From the NCBI GenBank assembly GCA_029237915.1, contig JAQWHD010000043.1, positions 1-64,000 of the forward strand: DNA of 64,000 bases, read 5' to 3'. Of the stretch, positions 35,317 through 45,771 are shown piece by piece. The position numbers were made by a program, and so were the translations under genes. The notes beneath the pieces were generated by a model. It did not search any database. It was given only the letters and a program-made list of their open reading frames with translations, and had not been told where the DNA came from. The DNA is from Thalassotalea sp. Lineage in GTDB: Bacteria; Pseudomonadota; Gammaproteobacteria; Enterobacterales; Alteromonadaceae. Each line of letters begins with the position of its first letter. Positions within the stretch are counted from its first letter, which is position 1.

Positions 35317-36060
35317 CTGCTCAATATTGTTTTCTATTTGCTCAGCTAAATTTACTGGTTTTTCTACTCGCAGTTGGCACAAGTGCTCAAATATGGGAAG
35401 CAGCATTAAAGGCGAGTTGTGCTCTCCTTGATGTCCTGAAATAGGCATAGCTGGGGCGTAAGTTTCTAGTAAAATGCTCTCTACCGGTATTTTTTGTATT
35501 GCTTCTCTGGTTTTTTTTGCTCGTTCATAGGTGATAGTACCGCCAATCCCTAGTTTATAACCAAGGTCTATATAAGCCTTAGCTTGTTGATAGTTTCCAG
35601 AAAAAGCATGGATTACCCCACCTTGTTGCTGCTGTTTTTGTTTTAAAATAGGCACGATTAAATGATGACTTTTACGATGATGAATAAGCACAGGTAAGTT
35701 AAATTGATTGGCTAGTTCGAGTTGTTGATCAAAAAAGTGAGTTTGTTTATCAATGTCTTCGATACCGCCATCAATGCCAATTTCACCTAGTGCGAGTAAT
35801 TTGTGCTGATGTAAGTTGTTTTCCAAGGTATCTAAATCGGATTGACTGGCTTTGTTAATCCACCATGGGTGAAGACCTAAACAAGGATAAAGGCAAGGAT
35901 GTAATTGACACGTTTTTAATAGTCTCGGCCAAGACTTAGCGGTAATGCCTGGTACTATAATCCGGTGAATATTTGATTTTTTACACTTTTGCAGCAGATT
36001 ATTTAGATTATCATCAAATTCGATAAAATCTATATGGCAGTGGCTATCTGTAAAAAACAT
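35281..36060 (-). CDS. TatD/YjjV-type metal-dependent hydrolase homologue with altered motif
   Basis: A 259-residue protein of the TatD nuclease family, closest in motif pattern to YjjV. Present are DSHCHID (residues 5-11), GEIGID (92-97), PVLIHHRKS (123-131), HAFSGN (151-156) and GIGGTITYERA. The usual C-terminal metal-binding ETDAPDMP reads ETYAPAMP (Tyr 201, Ala 204), so a metal-ligand Asp is replaced and activity may be lost or altered. The start at 36060 (MFFTDSHCH) is preferred over the ORF ATG 18 bases upstream. It overlaps the convergent smp-like gene by 36 bases. Confidence 0.85.
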   Translation of the reverse strand: MFFTDSHCHIDFIEFDDNLNNLLQKCKKSNIHRIIVPGITAKSWPRLLKTCQLHPCLYPCLGLHPWWINKASQSDLDTLENNLHQHKLLALGEIGIDGGIEDIDKQTHFFDQQLELANQFNLPVLIHHRKSHHLIVPILKQKQQQQGGVIHAFSGNYQQAKAYIDLGYKLGIGGTITYERAKKTREAIQKIPVESILLETYAPAMPISGHQGEHNSPLMLLPIFEHLCQLRVEKPVNLAEQIENNIEQLFFLNESNTLT

Positions 36061-36125
36061 AATTGCAGTTGATACCATTAATTTGAAAGATAATGTATCT
36101 AAATTGACAGATCAGAGGGAAATGT

Positions 36126-36350
36126 TCAATCACATTTCTCTTGCCAAGAATTGGAGTTTTTTGAAAAATCGATTGTATAATAAACGAAAAAAGTAGTAGT
36201 AAAGATGAGCATGAGTAATAAGCTTATCCCTTGTAACTTAGAGATCTCCATAAAAGCATCAAAGAACCAAAAGTAGTAAACTACAGTCATCGTTGCAAAA
36301 AATAAAATGACGGTGTATAGAAACAACTTTCCGAATTTTTCAGTATTCAT
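36126..36350 (-). CDS. Small two-helix membrane protein, unknown
   Basis: A 74-residue protein with hydrophobic helices at about 9-31 and 39-60, a short N-terminal MNTEKFGK and a charged C-terminus (FSKNSNSWQEKCD). AAGGATG-like sequence (ACAAGGATGTAAA on the minus strand) precedes the ATG by a good distance. It lies between argS and the TatD-type gene, all on the minus strand. No family was recognised and no function is offered. Confidence 0.65.
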   Translation of the reverse strand: MNTEKFGKLFLYTVILFFATMTVVYYFWFFDAFMEISKLQGISLLLMLIFTTTFFVYYTIDFSKNSNSWQEKCD

Positions 36351-36500
36351 TTTACATCCTTGTTGAAAAATACTTTTAATTTATGTGGCGCGGTAACAAT
36401 TAATCTTAGAATAGTTATTTTATCTTGCCAGTTTTAATTTTATATATATGCAATAAAGTGATGATCAAGTGCTCTTTAATAGAGCTTAAGTACAGTATGT

Positions 36501-36532
36501 AACTCGTTTTATTAGTTAAAATAAAACGAGTT
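36501..36532. other. Perfect 12-bp hairpin after argS
   Basis: AACTCGTTTTAT and ATAAAACGAGTT flank TAGTTAAA, 20 bases beyond the argS stop on the minus strand. No T tract follows, so it is a possible weak terminator or 3'-end stabiliser. Confidence 0.6.
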
Positions 36533-36552
36533 AATCTGCATTGCTCTTAAAT

Positions 36553-38292
36553 TTACATACGGTCCATCACTTCAATACCTAATACATCAAGGCCTTGCTG
36601 TAATGTTTTCGCTATCAATGTACATAATTGTAGACGTGAGACTTTAACTTCTTCGCTAATGCCTTCTTTTAGAATTGGGCAAGCTTCGTAGAATGTCATA
36701 TATAAGCTGGCTAGCTCGTATAAGTAGTTACACAATAAGTTAGGCGTACACTCACTAATTACCGCATCAAGTACTTCCTCAAACTGCAGTAACTTAACCG
36801 CAAGAGCTTTTTCTTGAGGCTCGGCAATTATTATCGCTTGTGTTTGCTTGTTTAAATCAACACCTGATTTTCTGAAGATACTTTGAATACGTGTATAAGC
36901 GTACTGTAAGTATGGCGCAGTAGCACCTTCAAAGCTAAGCATTGAGTCCCAACTAAAGATATAATCACTGGTGCGATTTTTCGATAAATCAGCGTATTTA
37001 ACCGCGCCAATACCTACTTTACGAGCAATTTCGCTGCGCTCTTCTACTGAGAAGTCAGCTATTTTTTCAGCCATTAACTCTTCTGCACGATTAACCGCTT
37101 CTTCTAACAGTTCTGCTAACTTAACTGTTCCACCGGTGCGAGTTTTAAATGGTTTGCCGTCATCACCCATCATCATACCGAAGGGACAATGATCGTATGC
37201 TGTTGTCTCTGGTAATAAATCCGCATTACGAGCGGTAATTTCAACTTGTTTAAAGTGTAGCGATTGACGAGCATCAGTGAAAATAATGATGCGGTCGGCA
37301 CCTAATTCACCGCTGCGGTAACGACAGGCTGCTAAATCGGTAGTTGCGTATAAGTAACCACCACCAGATTTTTGTACGATTAATACCGAAGGCTCGCCAT
37401 CTTTATTGGCCATTTCTTCAATAAATACAGCTTTTGCACCCTCAGATTCTTTGGCAATATTTTTTGCCATTAGCTCGTTTACTACATTTGCTAAATCTGG
37501 GTTATATGCACTTTCACCCATGATATCGTCACGAGTTAAGGTAACGTTTAATGTATTGTAAATATCTTCACTGTGGTGAATTGAAATATCGATGAACAGT
37601 TTCCAAAGCACTAAACAGTCGGCATCGCCACCTTGTAATTTTACTACGAAATCACGAGCTCGGTCGGCAAAACCTTCTTCTTCATCAAAACGAACTTTCG
37701 CTTCACGGTAAAAGTTTTCTAAATCGGCAAGTGCCGTTTCAGCCACTTCATTGCTGTTTAGTTTGTCATTTAAGTGCGCTAATAACATACCAAACTGCGT
37801 GCCCCAATCACCCATGTGATTTTGACGGATAACTTTTTCACCGCGAAACTCTAATGCACGAACCACCGCATCACCAATAATGGTTGAGCGTAAATGTCCT
37901 ACGTGCATTTCTTTAGCTAAGTTAGGCGCTGAATAGTCAACCACTACAGTTTGTGGTACTGCACTTTGGCTTACATTTAATCTTTCGTCATTATTAGCCG
38001 TCGCTAATTGCGCTGCTAACCATGCCTTATCCAAATGAATATTGATAAAACCAGGACCGGCTAATTCAACCAATTCAGCAATACCTTCTAACTCAAGGTT
38101 ATCAACAACCGTTTGTGCTAATGCTCTTGGATTCGTTTTTAACTTCTTGGCTGCGCCCATAACACCATTTGCTTGGTAATCACCAAAATTTGCACGAGTA
38201 GAAGCACTTACCGCTGGGTTCGTATCTTCAGGAAGTCCTGCAGCAACCATAGCTGCTTTTACTTTTTCACTTAAAATGTGACGAATATTCAT
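36553..38292 (-). CDS. argS: Arginyl-tRNA synthetase
   Basis: Class I aminoacyl-tRNA synthetase, 579 residues, charging tRNA-Arg. An N-terminal Add1-like domain (about 1-110) is followed by [26 protein letters not shown] with the HIGH-type motif HVGH (about 129). The catalytic domain, [24 protein letters not shown] (ArgRS has no standard KMSKS), and the DALR anticodon-binding domain ending in [16 protein letters not shown] follow. Stop is followed by a hairpin. Confidence 0.97.
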   Translation of the reverse strand: MNIRHILSEKVKAAMVAAGLPEDTNPAVSASTRANFGDYQANGVMGAAKKLKTNPRALAQTVVDNLELEGIAELVELAGPGFINIHLDKAWLAAQLATANNDERLNVSQSAVPQTVVVDYSAPNLAKEMHVGHLRSTIIGDAVVRALEFRGEKVIRQNHMGDWGTQFGMLLAHLNDKLNSNEVAETALADLENFYREAKVRFDEEEGFADRARDFVVKLQGGDADCLVLWKLFIDISIHHSEDIYNTLNVTLTRDDIMGESAYNPDLANVVNELMAKNIAKESEGAKAVFIEEMANKDGEPSVLIVQKSGGGYLYATTDLAACRYRSGELGADRIIIFTDARQSLHFKQVEITARNADLLPETTAYDHCPFGMMMGDDGKPFKTRTGGTVKLAELLEEAVNRAEELMAEKIADFSVEERSEIARKVGIGAVKYADLSKNRTSDYIFSWDSMLSFEGATAPYLQYAYTRIQSIFRKSGVDLNKQTQAIIIAEPQEKALAVKLLQFEEVLDAVISECTPNLLCNYLYELASLYMTFYEACPILKEGISEEVKVSRLQLCTLIAKTLQQGLDVLGIEVMDRM

Positions 38293-38373
38293 AATGTCTT
38301 CGGTCTAATTGTGTTTATCAATGTTAATAGCAACTTCAGGGTAAACCTTGCTATAACTACTGTTTATTTATGC

Positions 38374-39954
38374 TTAGTGCTCACGCGTTTTATGGAATTC
38401 AATATCCGGATAACGTTCGTGCATTAAATTAAGGTTAACCATAGTTGGTGCGATATAAGTTAAATTATCACCACCATCTAGTGCTACGTGATCAAATGCC
38501 TTTTTCTGAAACTCTGCCAACTTACGTTCATCGCTACAGGTTACCCAGCGAGCGGTTGCAACTGAAATCGGCTCATATATAGCGTCAACATTGTATTCAT
38601 TCTTTAAGCGATGTACCACTACTTCAAATTGCAGAACACCAACGGCGCCAACGATCATATCGTTATTACTTAATGGTCTAAATACTTGTACAGCACCTTC
38701 TTCAGATAATTGAATAAGACCTTTCTGCAATTGTTTAGCTTTTAATGGATCGCGCAGTCTAATACGACGGAACATTTCTGGTGCAAAGTTTGGAATACCT
38801 TTAAATTTAAAATTTTCACCTGCGGTAAAGGTATCACCAATTTGAATTGAACCATGATTATGTAAACCGATAATGTCACCAGCATAGGCTTCTTCAACGT
38901 TAGAACGATCACCGGCCATAAAGGTTACCGCATCAGCAATTCTTACGTCTTTGCCAATACGTACTTGTTTCATTTTCATGCCTTTCTCGTACTTGCCTGA
39001 ACAAATACGCATAAAAGCAATACGGTCACGATGTTTTGGATCCATGTTGGCTTGGATTTTAAATACGAAACCTGAGAACTTTTCTTCTTCTGCTCTTATT
39101 TCACGTAAATCGGTAACGCGAGGCAGTGGTTTAGGTGCCCATTTTGTTAATCCATCAAGCATATGATCAACACCGAAGTTACCCAAGGCTGTACCAAAAT
39201 ATACTGGCGTTAACTCACCGCGTAAAAATTCATCGTGGTTAAAGTCATGACAAGCACCAACAACAAGTTCAAGCTCTTCACGTAAATCTTCAGCAAAGGC
39301 GCCAAGCACAGTGTCTAACTCTGGGTTATCAATACCTTTAATAACAACTCGGTCTTGAATGGTATGGCCTTGACCTGTTTGGTATAAAATTATTTCGTCA
39401 TCTAAAATGTTGTAAACACCTTTAAATTCTTTACCCATGCCAATAGGCCAAGTAATTGGTGAACATTTTATTTTTAAGATGTCTTCAACTTCATCCATCA
39501 CTTCCACAGGGTCACGTACATCGCGGTCCATTTTGTTCATGAAGGTAATGATTGGCGTATCACGCAGGCGAGTTACTTCCATTAATTTAATGGTGCGATC
39601 TTCTACACCTTTAGCGGTATCAATAACCATTAAACATGAATCAACAGCGGTAAGGGTACGGTAAGTATCTTCAGAGAAGTCTTCATGCCCTGGAGTATCT
39701 AAAAGATTAACTAAACAGTCTTGATACGGAAATTGCATTACCGAGGTAGTAATTGAAATACCACGGTCTTTTTCCATCTCCATCCAATCTGACTTGGCAT
39801 GTTGGCCTGATTTTTTACCTTTAACCGTACCTGCTTTTTGTAAAGCTTGACCGAAAAGTAATACCTTTTCAGTAATGGTGGTTTTACCCGCATCGGGATG
39901 CGATATGATGGCGAAAGTCCTACGTTTGTTGACTTCCTGCTGTTGAATTGTCAT
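38374..39954 (-). CDS. prfC: Peptide chain release factor 3
   Basis: GTPase that recycles RF1/RF2 after translation termination, 526 residues. G motifs are [13 protein letters not shown] (about 18-30), [12 protein letters not shown] (about 89), and NKMDRD (about 143); [27 protein letters not shown] is the RF3 switch region. Domain II and the RF3 C-terminal domain ([20 protein letters not shown]) follow. In E. coli prfC lies near holD-rimI, and here rimI and holD precede it on the same strand. Confidence 0.97.
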   Translation of the reverse strand: MTIQQQEVNKRRTFAIISHPDAGKTTITEKVLLFGQALQKAGTVKGKKSGQHAKSDWMEMEKDRGISITTSVMQFPYQDCLVNLLDTPGHEDFSEDTYRTLTAVDSCLMVIDTAKGVEDRTIKLMEVTRLRDTPIITFMNKMDRDVRDPVEVMDEVEDILKIKCSPITWPIGMGKEFKGVYNILDDEIILYQTGQGHTIQDRVVIKGIDNPELDTVLGAFAEDLREELELVVGACHDFNHDEFLRGELTPVYFGTALGNFGVDHMLDGLTKWAPKPLPRVTDLREIRAEEEKFSGFVFKIQANMDPKHRDRIAFMRICSGKYEKGMKMKQVRIGKDVRIADAVTFMAGDRSNVEEAYAGDIIGLHNHGSIQIGDTFTAGENFKFKGIPNFAPEMFRRIRLRDPLKAKQLQKGLIQLSEEGAVQVFRPLSNNDMIVGAVGVLQFEVVVHRLKNEYNVDAIYEPISVATARWVTCSDERKLAEFQKKAFDHVALDGGDNLTYIAPTMVNLNLMHERYPDIEFHKTREH

Positions 39955-40101
39955 GTTTTACAATTACTCGCTGCTAAATTGATTATTTCGTGTTGCCTGT
40001 GTTTGAAAAGTATACAGACATAAAAAATCGGTATTATACAGAAATACACGGATATAAGCAGTAATTATGGCGTAGTTTGTTGTGAAAACTAGTAATTTTT
40101 T

Positions 40102-40122
40102 TACCCCACAGGATGTGGGGTA
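40102..40122. other. Perfect 8-bp GC-rich hairpin between rimI and prfC
   Basis: TACCCCAC and GTGGGGTA flank AGGAT. It lies 108 bases beyond rimI on the minus strand and upstream of prfC. The following bases are A-rich (on the minus strand), so it is not a terminator for rimI by usual rules. Confidence 0.5.
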
Positions 40123-40229
40123 TGCCGAAAGTAGATAGTTGTATTAATTTAGGTATGTTTTTATTCGTAATTTATCTTTAAACTCAAGATATTAAGTCAA
40201 ATTTTTGCTGTTAGTGAGGTTAACGTTTA

Positions 40230-40676
40230 TTACAGACTTAATGACATTACTAAAGCATCTTCATAGCCAAATTTTGCTGGGTAATAACCCGTGCGGCGAT
40301 GAACCTGCATAAAACCATTTTTTATGTAAAGCATTTGCGCTGCGATATTTTTGGCGCGAACTTCTAGGTGGCATTTTACTACGTCATTACTTTTTGCCTG
40401 TTTTAGAAAGTCATCAACCAATAATTGCCCATAACCTTTACCTTGATGATCTGGATGAACACAGATTTCCATTAAGGTTAATTCATCAATAACTAAATCA
40501 CCTACATAAAAGCCGACAACCTTACTATCAACAAGCAGTTGCTTAGTCACATAGCGACCACCAATACAGCTTTGTAATGTTTTTAATGTCCAAGGGAATG
40601 GATTTGCTGCGCATTCAATTAGATAAATACTGTCTACATCATTATTGTTGAACGTTGTTATTTGCGTTTTAGGCAT
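40230..40676 (-). CDS. rimI: Ribosomal protein bS18-alanine N-acetyltransferase
   Basis: GNAT-fold acetyltransferase, 148 residues, which acetylates the N-terminal alanine of S18. It has the acetyl-CoA loop HPDHQGKGYGQLLVDDFL (about 75-92), the preceding IDELTLMEICV strand, and HLEVRAKNIAAQMLYIKNGFMQVHRRTGYYP, typical of RimI. Linkage to holD (52 bases upstream) and prfC repeats the E. coli order. Confidence 0.92.
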   Translation of the reverse strand: MPKTQITTFNNNDVDSIYLIECAANPFPWTLKTLQSCIGGRYVTKQLLVDSKVVGFYVGDLVIDELTLMEICVHPDHQGKGYGQLLVDDFLKQAKSNDVVKCHLEVRAKNIAAQMLYIKNGFMQVHRRTGYYPAKFGYEDALVMSLSL

Positions 40677-40728
40677 AGGTATTATCGATTTAGGTTAGGT
40701 ATTGTTAGCTCGTCGTTAGAACTGTGAG

Positions 40729-41226
40729 TTAACTATCTGTTGTAATTTTACTATTTAATATCTGGGTGAATACAAGCCAAAGTTGATGCTTTAATTCTGC
40801 GCTTTCAGCTATCTTAGCTGTGATTGGGCTCGTTAAAGTTCCATCTGCAAAAGATATTATGTTTGCTTCGCTAAATTGCCATCTGAAGCTAGGTAAGACT
40901 ATGCCTGATTGGCTCTGCGATAGCTGTTCAGCTTTAATATCAAGGGCCATTAATATATCAGCAAAAAAGTCACTGGTAATTAATTCGCTTAAAGGGATAT
41001 TTATTGCAAGAGTGTCAGGCTTTACTTGCGGCTGTATTTCAGGCTTTTTAGCAATTTCAATATCAGCGACCTTGCTAAGTTTAGATTCAGCAGTTGTCGT
41101 TGCTTTAACCTTGTTTTTTGGCTTGGCTACAGTCGATAATTCATCTGTATAAAAACCATCACGGCGTTGCCAAAGGCTAACTCCCATGGTCTCTAAATAG
41201 TGAAATTGTTTTGCTGTGATGGCCAT
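40729..41226 (-). CDS. holD: DNA polymerase III psi subunit
   Basis: A 165-residue HolD-like protein that links the clamp loader chi subunit to the tau complex. HolD is weakly conserved; the call rests on the N-terminal FHYLETMGVSLWQRRD, which fits the conserved YLxxMGIxxW element, a linker rich in Lys, Ala and Thr (about 30-70), the C-terminal domain, and position immediately before rimI. The first 25 residues are the part expected to contact the clamp loader. Confidence 0.82.
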   Translation of the reverse strand: MAITAKQFHYLETMGVSLWQRRDGFYTDELSTVAKPKNKVKATTTAESKLSKVADIEIAKKPEIQPQVKPDTLAINIPLSELITSDFFADILMALDIKAEQLSQSQSGIVLPSFRWQFSEANIISFADGTLTSPITAKIAESAELKHQLWLVFTQILNSKITTDS

Positions 41227-41504
41227 AAAAGTTGGTTCGATTATTTAACAAAATAAGTGTGATAATAATGACAGATTGAGGGCTTAACTTAAAGTGGAAA
41301 TAATTTATAGCGGGTTGATTTGTTTCCTATTGAGAGGTAATTTAATTTTAATCAACCTCATTTAGACTCTATGTGCATAAAATATAAGCAAAAAATACAT
41401 GTTTAAGCGTTTAGTTACAGCGTTTTAAGTAAATTTCATCTAAACTCATAATAATAACAATAAAATCTTTCATATCATTACAAGAATTTTACAAGGAAAT
41501 ACTT

Positions 41505-42023
41505 ATGAAAAAGTCTCTATTAGCAACTGCATTTGCACTATCACTTGCGCTACCAAGTACAGCAATGGCAAATTTATATATCGGCGCTGGTGTATACGAA
41601 TCGGATAACGATGAAGTCAGTACAGACGATACTGTGCCGGCATTTTTCGTTGGTTATAATTTATTAGATACAAATATTTTTATGTTTTCAGTGGAAGCTG
41701 GTTACTATGACTTAGGCGATTATAGCGTTACCGTTAATGGTAATACAGCATCTTCTGAAGTTGAAGCAATCACTCTTGCCGGTGTTGCTTACTTACCGAT
41801 TGGTCCTATCTTTGAAGTCTATGCAAAGGCGGGTGTATCATCTACTTCAGGTGATGTAACTATTAACGGCTTTAAAAAAGACGTTGACGGTGAAGAAGCT
41901 TTTGGCGGTGTTGGCGCATCACTAGATATCTTAGATACAATCGATGTATATGTTGAATACCTAGTGTTCGATAATGAAGTAGAATCTGAACTTGTTGGTG
42001 CCGGTGTACGTTTCGCCTTCTAG
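41505..42023 (+). CDS. Small outer-membrane beta-barrel protein (OmpX/OmpW-like size)
   Basis: A 172-residue exported protein. The signal peptide MKKSLLATAFALSLALPSTAMA is clear. The mature domain begins NLYIGAGVYESD and shows eight-strand-like alternating sequence (FMFSVEAGYYDLGDY, ITLAGVAYLPIGPIFEVYAKAG, DTIDVYVEYLVFD), ending VGAGVRFAF with a terminal Phe, the signal for outer-membrane insertion. It resembles the OmpA-type beta-barrel domain family. CAAGGAAAT precedes the ATG. Role is not known. Confidence 0.8.
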   Translation: MKKSLLATAFALSLALPSTAMANLYIGAGVYESDNDEVSTDDTVPAFFVGYNLLDTNIFMFSVEAGYYDLGDYSVTVNGNTASSEVEAITLAGVAYLPIGPIFEVYAKAGVSSTSGDVTINGFKKDVDGEEAFGGVGASLDILDTIDVYVEYLVFDNEVESELVGAGVRFAF

Positions 42024-42049
42024 CCCCGAAAAATAAAGATCTATCGATA

Positions 42050-42098
42050 CAATTCGCATAAACCTTTTTGAGATATAAATAACTGTTTATGCGAATTG
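42050..42098. other. 14-bp perfect inverted repeat after the small porin gene
   Basis: CAATTCGCATAAAC (42050-42063) and GTTTATGCGAATTG (42085-42098) are separated by 21 bases. No T tract follows on the plus strand. It may be a terminator stem of unusual form or a protein-binding palindrome. Confidence 0.6.
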
Positions 42099-42253
42099 CT
42101 TTCCTCTAAAACTTGGCTATTATTTGTACTAATAACAAAAACTTATTCAGTTGCGTTATTTTCTTAAGAACCAAGCAAAAAGTCCCGTCATTTAAGCTCT
42201 AATGCTAGCTCCTAAGAAAGATATTCGTAATTGAGACTGGTAAGTATGCTGTT

Positions 42254-42279
42254 ATACCAAGCTTAACAATCATTGGTAT
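42254..42279. repeat. ATACCAA/TTGGTAT palindrome upstream of nuoA
   Basis: Seven-base perfect arms 12 bases apart, about 50 bases before nuoA. It is related in arm sequence to the palindromes at 259 and 31872. Confidence 0.55.
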
Positions 42280-42330
42280 TTGCTGTTCAAGCATTGTTTT
42301 CTATCGGTAATCATGGGGAGTTGCTACAAA

Positions 42331-42780
42331 GCAATGAATCAGTTACCACAAGCAAATGTACAAAGCTTAACTGAGCTTTGGCCCATTGCCGCCTATTTTG
42401 TCTTACTTATTATTTTGTTAGCAATTATGCTGGCTCTTTCCTATGTGCTTGGCCCTAAAACAAAAGCTAGAAAAACCCACACGCCTTATGAATCTGGCAT
42501 TGTTGCAGTAAAAGCCGGTAAAAGCCGATTTACTAATCATTTTTTCTTATACGCCATTTTCTTCGTTATCTTCGATTTAGAAACCATATTCCTATTTGCT
42601 TGGGTCATCGCTTTTGATGAAGTTGGTGTTGCTGGTTTTATTGAAGCAACAATATTTATCACTATTTTATTCGTTGCTTTGATCTATGTGTGGCGAATAG
42701 GTGCCTTGGAAATTCCACGTAAGCATGTACCACAACGGATGCGTTTATCAGCAAGCATGCAAACCAAGGAGCATAACTAA
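42331..42780 (+). CDS. nuoA: NADH-quinone oxidoreductase subunit A
   Basis: Membrane subunit of complex I, 149 residues with three helices. Landmarks are THTPYESGI near residue 50 and [30 protein letters not shown] with the conserved carboxylates. The frame is open further upstream to a TTG at 42280, but ATG 42331 begins MNQLPQANV and is preceded by GGGGAG. NuoB starts two bases after the stop. It is first in the operon nuoA-N. Confidence 0.95.
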   Translation, partial: AMNQLPQANVQSLTELWPIAAYFVLLIILLAIMLALSYVLGPKTKARKTHTPYESGIVAVKAGKSRFTNHFFLYAIFFVIFDLETIFLFAWVIAFDEVGVAGFIEATIFITILFVALIYVWRIGALEIPRKHVPQRMRLSASMQTKEHN

Positions 42781-42781
42781 T

Positions 42782-43420
42782 ATGGAATGGTCGATAACTA
42801 AAGCCGCTATAGATAAAGAAATGTTAGCCTCCAGAAATATTAGTGAGGAAGAATTAAAGCGTAACGTATTGTTTGCCAAACTTGATGACATGGTTAATTG
42901 GGGTCGAAAAAATTCAATTTGGCCGTTTAACTTTGGCTTGTCTTGTTGTTATGTAGAAATGGCGACCAGTTTTACCTCTCGCCATGACATTGCTCGCTTT
43001 GGCGCTGAAGTCATTAGAGCGACGCCGAGACAAGCTGATTTAATGGTTATATCCGGTACCTGTTTTCGTAAAATGGCGCCCGTAATTCGCCACTTATACG
43101 ATCAATTACTCGAGCCTAAGTGGATCATCTCTATGGGATCTTGTGCTAATTCGGGAGGTATGTACGATATTTATTCTGTAGTACAAGGCGTTGATAAATT
43201 TATCCCCGTCGATGTCTATGTACCCGGTTGTCCACCGCGTCCGGAAGCCTTATTGGAAGGGTTATTATTATTACAAACAAAAATAGCGAATCAGCCGCGT
43301 CCTCTTAGTTGGATGGTTGGCGAACAAGGCCCAACTGCTATAGCGCAACCGTCACTTCGAGATATTAAGCATGAAGGCCGCATTGCCACTACCTTTTTAG
43401 ATGAGCCGGATAGCGTCTAA
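42782..43420 (+). CDS. nuoB: NADH-quinone oxidoreductase subunit B
   Basis: Hydrophilic complex I subunit, 212 residues, bearing the N2 4Fe-4S cluster next to quinone. Cluster cysteines are in [20 protein letters not shown] and [11 protein letters not shown]. The start at 42782 (MEWSITKAA) is supported by AAGGAG and by the nuoA stop; an upstream frame overlapping nuoA is ignored. It overlaps nuoCD by one base. Confidence 0.97.
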   Translation: MEWSITKAAIDKEMLASRNISEEELKRNVLFAKLDDMVNWGRKNSIWPFNFGLSCCYVEMATSFTSRHDIARFGAEVIRATPRQADLMVISGTCFRKMAPVIRHLYDQLLEPKWIISMGSCANSGGMYDIYSVVQGVDKFIPVDVYVPGCPPRPEALLEGLLLLQTKIANQPRPLSWMVGEQGPTAIAQPSLRDIKHEGRIATTFLDEPDSV

Positions 43421-45207
43421 TGAGCAATTCTTTTTTGAAAAATTCAAAAGACTGGCAAGTACAAGCGCCATTTCCATTACTTGATGAAATACATGCGATT
43501 AATGCGGGTTTAAAATTAGAGCGACAACTACTGATTGATGCTACTGAAACCTATTGGATTGATAAACAACACCTTGTCATGTTGATGCATATTTTGCGGT
43601 TTGAATTAATGCATGGTTTTGATTTATGTTTCGATTTAACCGCTATTGATGAACGCGTTCGTGAAAATAAATTAGCTGAACAAGTTTCCGATTTTACTGT
43701 GGTGTATCACCTGCGTAGCTATTTTCGTAATCGTGATGTACGCATCAAAGTGGCTTTATCTGCTAGTGATAAAAGCTTAGATAGTGTTAGTTCTATCTGG
43801 TCAAACGCTAATTGGTACGAGCGTGAAGTATGGGATATGTTTGGCATAACCTTTAATAATCATCCGCATTTAGCACGAATATTAATGCCTACAACTTGGA
43901 TAGGTCACCCTTTATTAAAGGATCATCCGGCTCGGGCTACCGAAATGGATCCTTTTACGTTATCTGATACTCAACAAGATATCGAACAACAAGCTCTACA
44001 GTTCAAACCTGAAGAGTGGGGCATGAAGCGACAAAGTAAAACCAGTGATTTTAGCTTCTTAAATTTAGGTCCTAATCATCCCAGTGTGCATGGTGCTTTT
44101 CGTATTGTGTTGCAAATGGAGGGTGAGGAGATCATTGATTGCGTGCCTGACATTGGTTATCACCATCGCGGCGCAGAAAAAATGGGCGAACGCCAATCTT
44201 GGCATAGCTATATTCCTTATACCGACCGCATCGATTACCTTGGCGGGGTAATGAATAATTTTCCGTATGTTATGGCGGTTGAACAGCTTGCTGGTATTAC
44301 GGTTCCCGATAGAGCGAAAACTATCCGCATCATGACTGCAGAGATGTTCCGTATATTAAGTCATTTGTTATTTTACGGCACGTTCGCGCAAGATATCGGC
44401 GCGTTGTCACCAATCTTCTATATGTTTATCGACCGGGAAAAACTTTTTGGCATTATCGAAGCCTTTACTGGCGCACGTATGCATCCGAGTTATTTTCGTA
44501 TCGGCGGAGTTGCGCAAGACTTACCTAAAGGTTGGGATACTCTAGTTCGTGAGTACGTTAATTACCTTCCTAAACGTCTAGATGAATATGAAAAAATGGT
44601 GATGCAAAATAGCTTATTAAAAGCCAGAACGGTTGACATAGGTGCTTACTCATCAAGTGAAGCAATAGAGTGGGGTATTACTGGACCTGGACTTCGCGCA
44701 ACAGGTTATTCATGGGATTTACGCAAACAAAGACCGTACGGTGGTTATGATCAATTCGATTTTGAAGTGCCCGTTGGCCATAAGGGCGATTGTTATGACA
44801 GATGTCGAGTACGTGTAGAGGAAATGCGCCAAAGTATTCGTATTATTGAACAATGCTTAAATAACATGCCCGAAGGGCCTTACAAAGCAGATCATCCTCA
44901 AACTACGCCACCCGATAAAAGCAGAACCATGATGGATATCGACAGCTTAATACCGCACTTTGTTAATGTGTCATGGGGACCGGTGATCCCGGCTGGCGAA
45001 GTATCGGTAAGTGTTGAAGCAACTAAAGGCATTATGGCTTATCACTTAGTCAGTGACGGTAGCACCATGAGTTATCGTACCCGTATTCGCACGCCATCAT
45101 TTGCTCATTTACAAATGTTGCCCCTGATCTCACAGGGTCAAATGGTCGCCGATTTAATTGCAACATTAGGTAGCATTGACTACGTAATGGCTGATGTGGA
45201 TAGGTAG
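43420..45207 (+). CDS. nuoC: Fused NADH-quinone oxidoreductase subunit C/D
   Basis: A 595-residue fusion of the 30 kDa (C) and 49 kDa (D) subunits, as in E. coli and many gammaproteobacteria. The C part ends in the [34 protein letters not shown] region. The D part begins around residue 205 with [19 protein letters not shown], the quinone-site HP..H motif, and continues with [32 protein letters not shown]-type sequence. It overlaps nuoB by one base and is followed by nuoE after six bases. Confidence 0.97.
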   Translation: MSNSFLKNSKDWQVQAPFPLLDEIHAINAGLKLERQLLIDATETYWIDKQHLVMLMHILRFELMHGFDLCFDLTAIDERVRENKLAEQVSDFTVVYHLRSYFRNRDVRIKVALSASDKSLDSVSSIWSNANWYEREVWDMFGITFNNHPHLARILMPTTWIGHPLLKDHPARATEMDPFTLSDTQQDIEQQALQFKPEEWGMKRQSKTSDFSFLNLGPNHPSVHGAFRIVLQMEGEEIIDCVPDIGYHHRGAEKMGERQSWHSYIPYTDRIDYLGGVMNNFPYVMAVEQLAGITVPDRAKTIRIMTAEMFRILSHLLFYGTFAQDIGALSPIFYMFIDREKLFGIIEAFTGARMHPSYFRIGGVAQDLPKGWDTLVREYVNYLPKRLDEYEKMVMQNSLLKARTVDIGAYSSSEAIEWGITGPGLRATGYSWDLRKQRPYGGYDQFDFEVPVGHKGDCYDRCRVRVEEMRQSIRIIEQCLNNMPEGPYKADHPQTTPPDKSRTMMDIDSLIPHFVNVSWGPVIPAGEVSVSVEATKGIMAYHLVSDGSTMSYRTRIRTPSFAHLQMLPLISQGQMVADLIATLGSIDYVMADVDR

Positions 45208-45213
45208 GGAATT

Positions 45214-45771
45214 ATGACGCTAGCATCTTTAAAATATCAGCAAATTAAAGCGGTCAATATCGATCATCGAAGTTACCTCAGTGCTGAGGAGATCAGTGAA
45301 ATTGAGCATGAAACGACCCTATTAGAATATCGAGAAGCTGCCGGTATTGAAGCATTAAAAATAGTACAAAAAAATCGTGGCTGGATATCTGATGATAGCT
45401 TGTATGCCATCGCTGACTTATTGCAAATGCCGGTTAGCCAACTTGAAGGTGTCGCGACTTTTTATAATCTTATTTATCGTCAACCGGTTGGCACTTATGT
45501 GATCCACCTTTGCGATAGCATAAGTTGTTATTTAACTGGGTTTGAATCCATCGCAGACTATTTACAGCAAGAGTTAGGAATTGGCTTTGGTCAAACAAGC
45601 GCCGATGGCTTATTTACCTTATTAACCAATGCCTGTTTAGGCGGCTGTGATAAAGCGCCGGTGATGATGATAGGTGAAAATCATTACCAGAGCCTGACAA
45701 CAGATTCGATTAAAGCAATATTGGCTGAACTTAAAGCAAAAGCGAATGGATCAAAAGAAGGTGAGCAATAA
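45214..45771 (+). CDS. nuoE: NADH-quinone oxidoreductase subunit E
   Basis: 24 kDa-type thioredoxin-like 2Fe-2S subunit, 185 residues. Cluster ligands are CDSISC (Cys-X4-Cys) and CLGGC (Cys-X3-Cys, about 142) with the usual spacing. VATFYNLIYRQPVG is typical. The stop shares a base with the nuoF start (TAATG). Confidence 0.96.
   Translation: MTLASLKYQQIKAVNIDHRSYLSAEEISEIEHETTLLEYREAAGIEALKIVQKNRGWISDDSLYAIADLLQMPVSQLEGVATFYNLIYRQPVGTYVIHLCDSISCYLTGFESIADYLQQELGIGFGQTSADGLFTLLTNACLGGCDKAPVMMIGENHYQSLTTDSIKAILAELKAKANGSKEGEQ

Noticed and set aside
42280-42330. Longer NuoA from TTG 42280 or ATG 42313
   Set aside because: No ribosome site precedes these, and the extra residues do not resemble NuoA; ATG 42331 follows GGGGAG.
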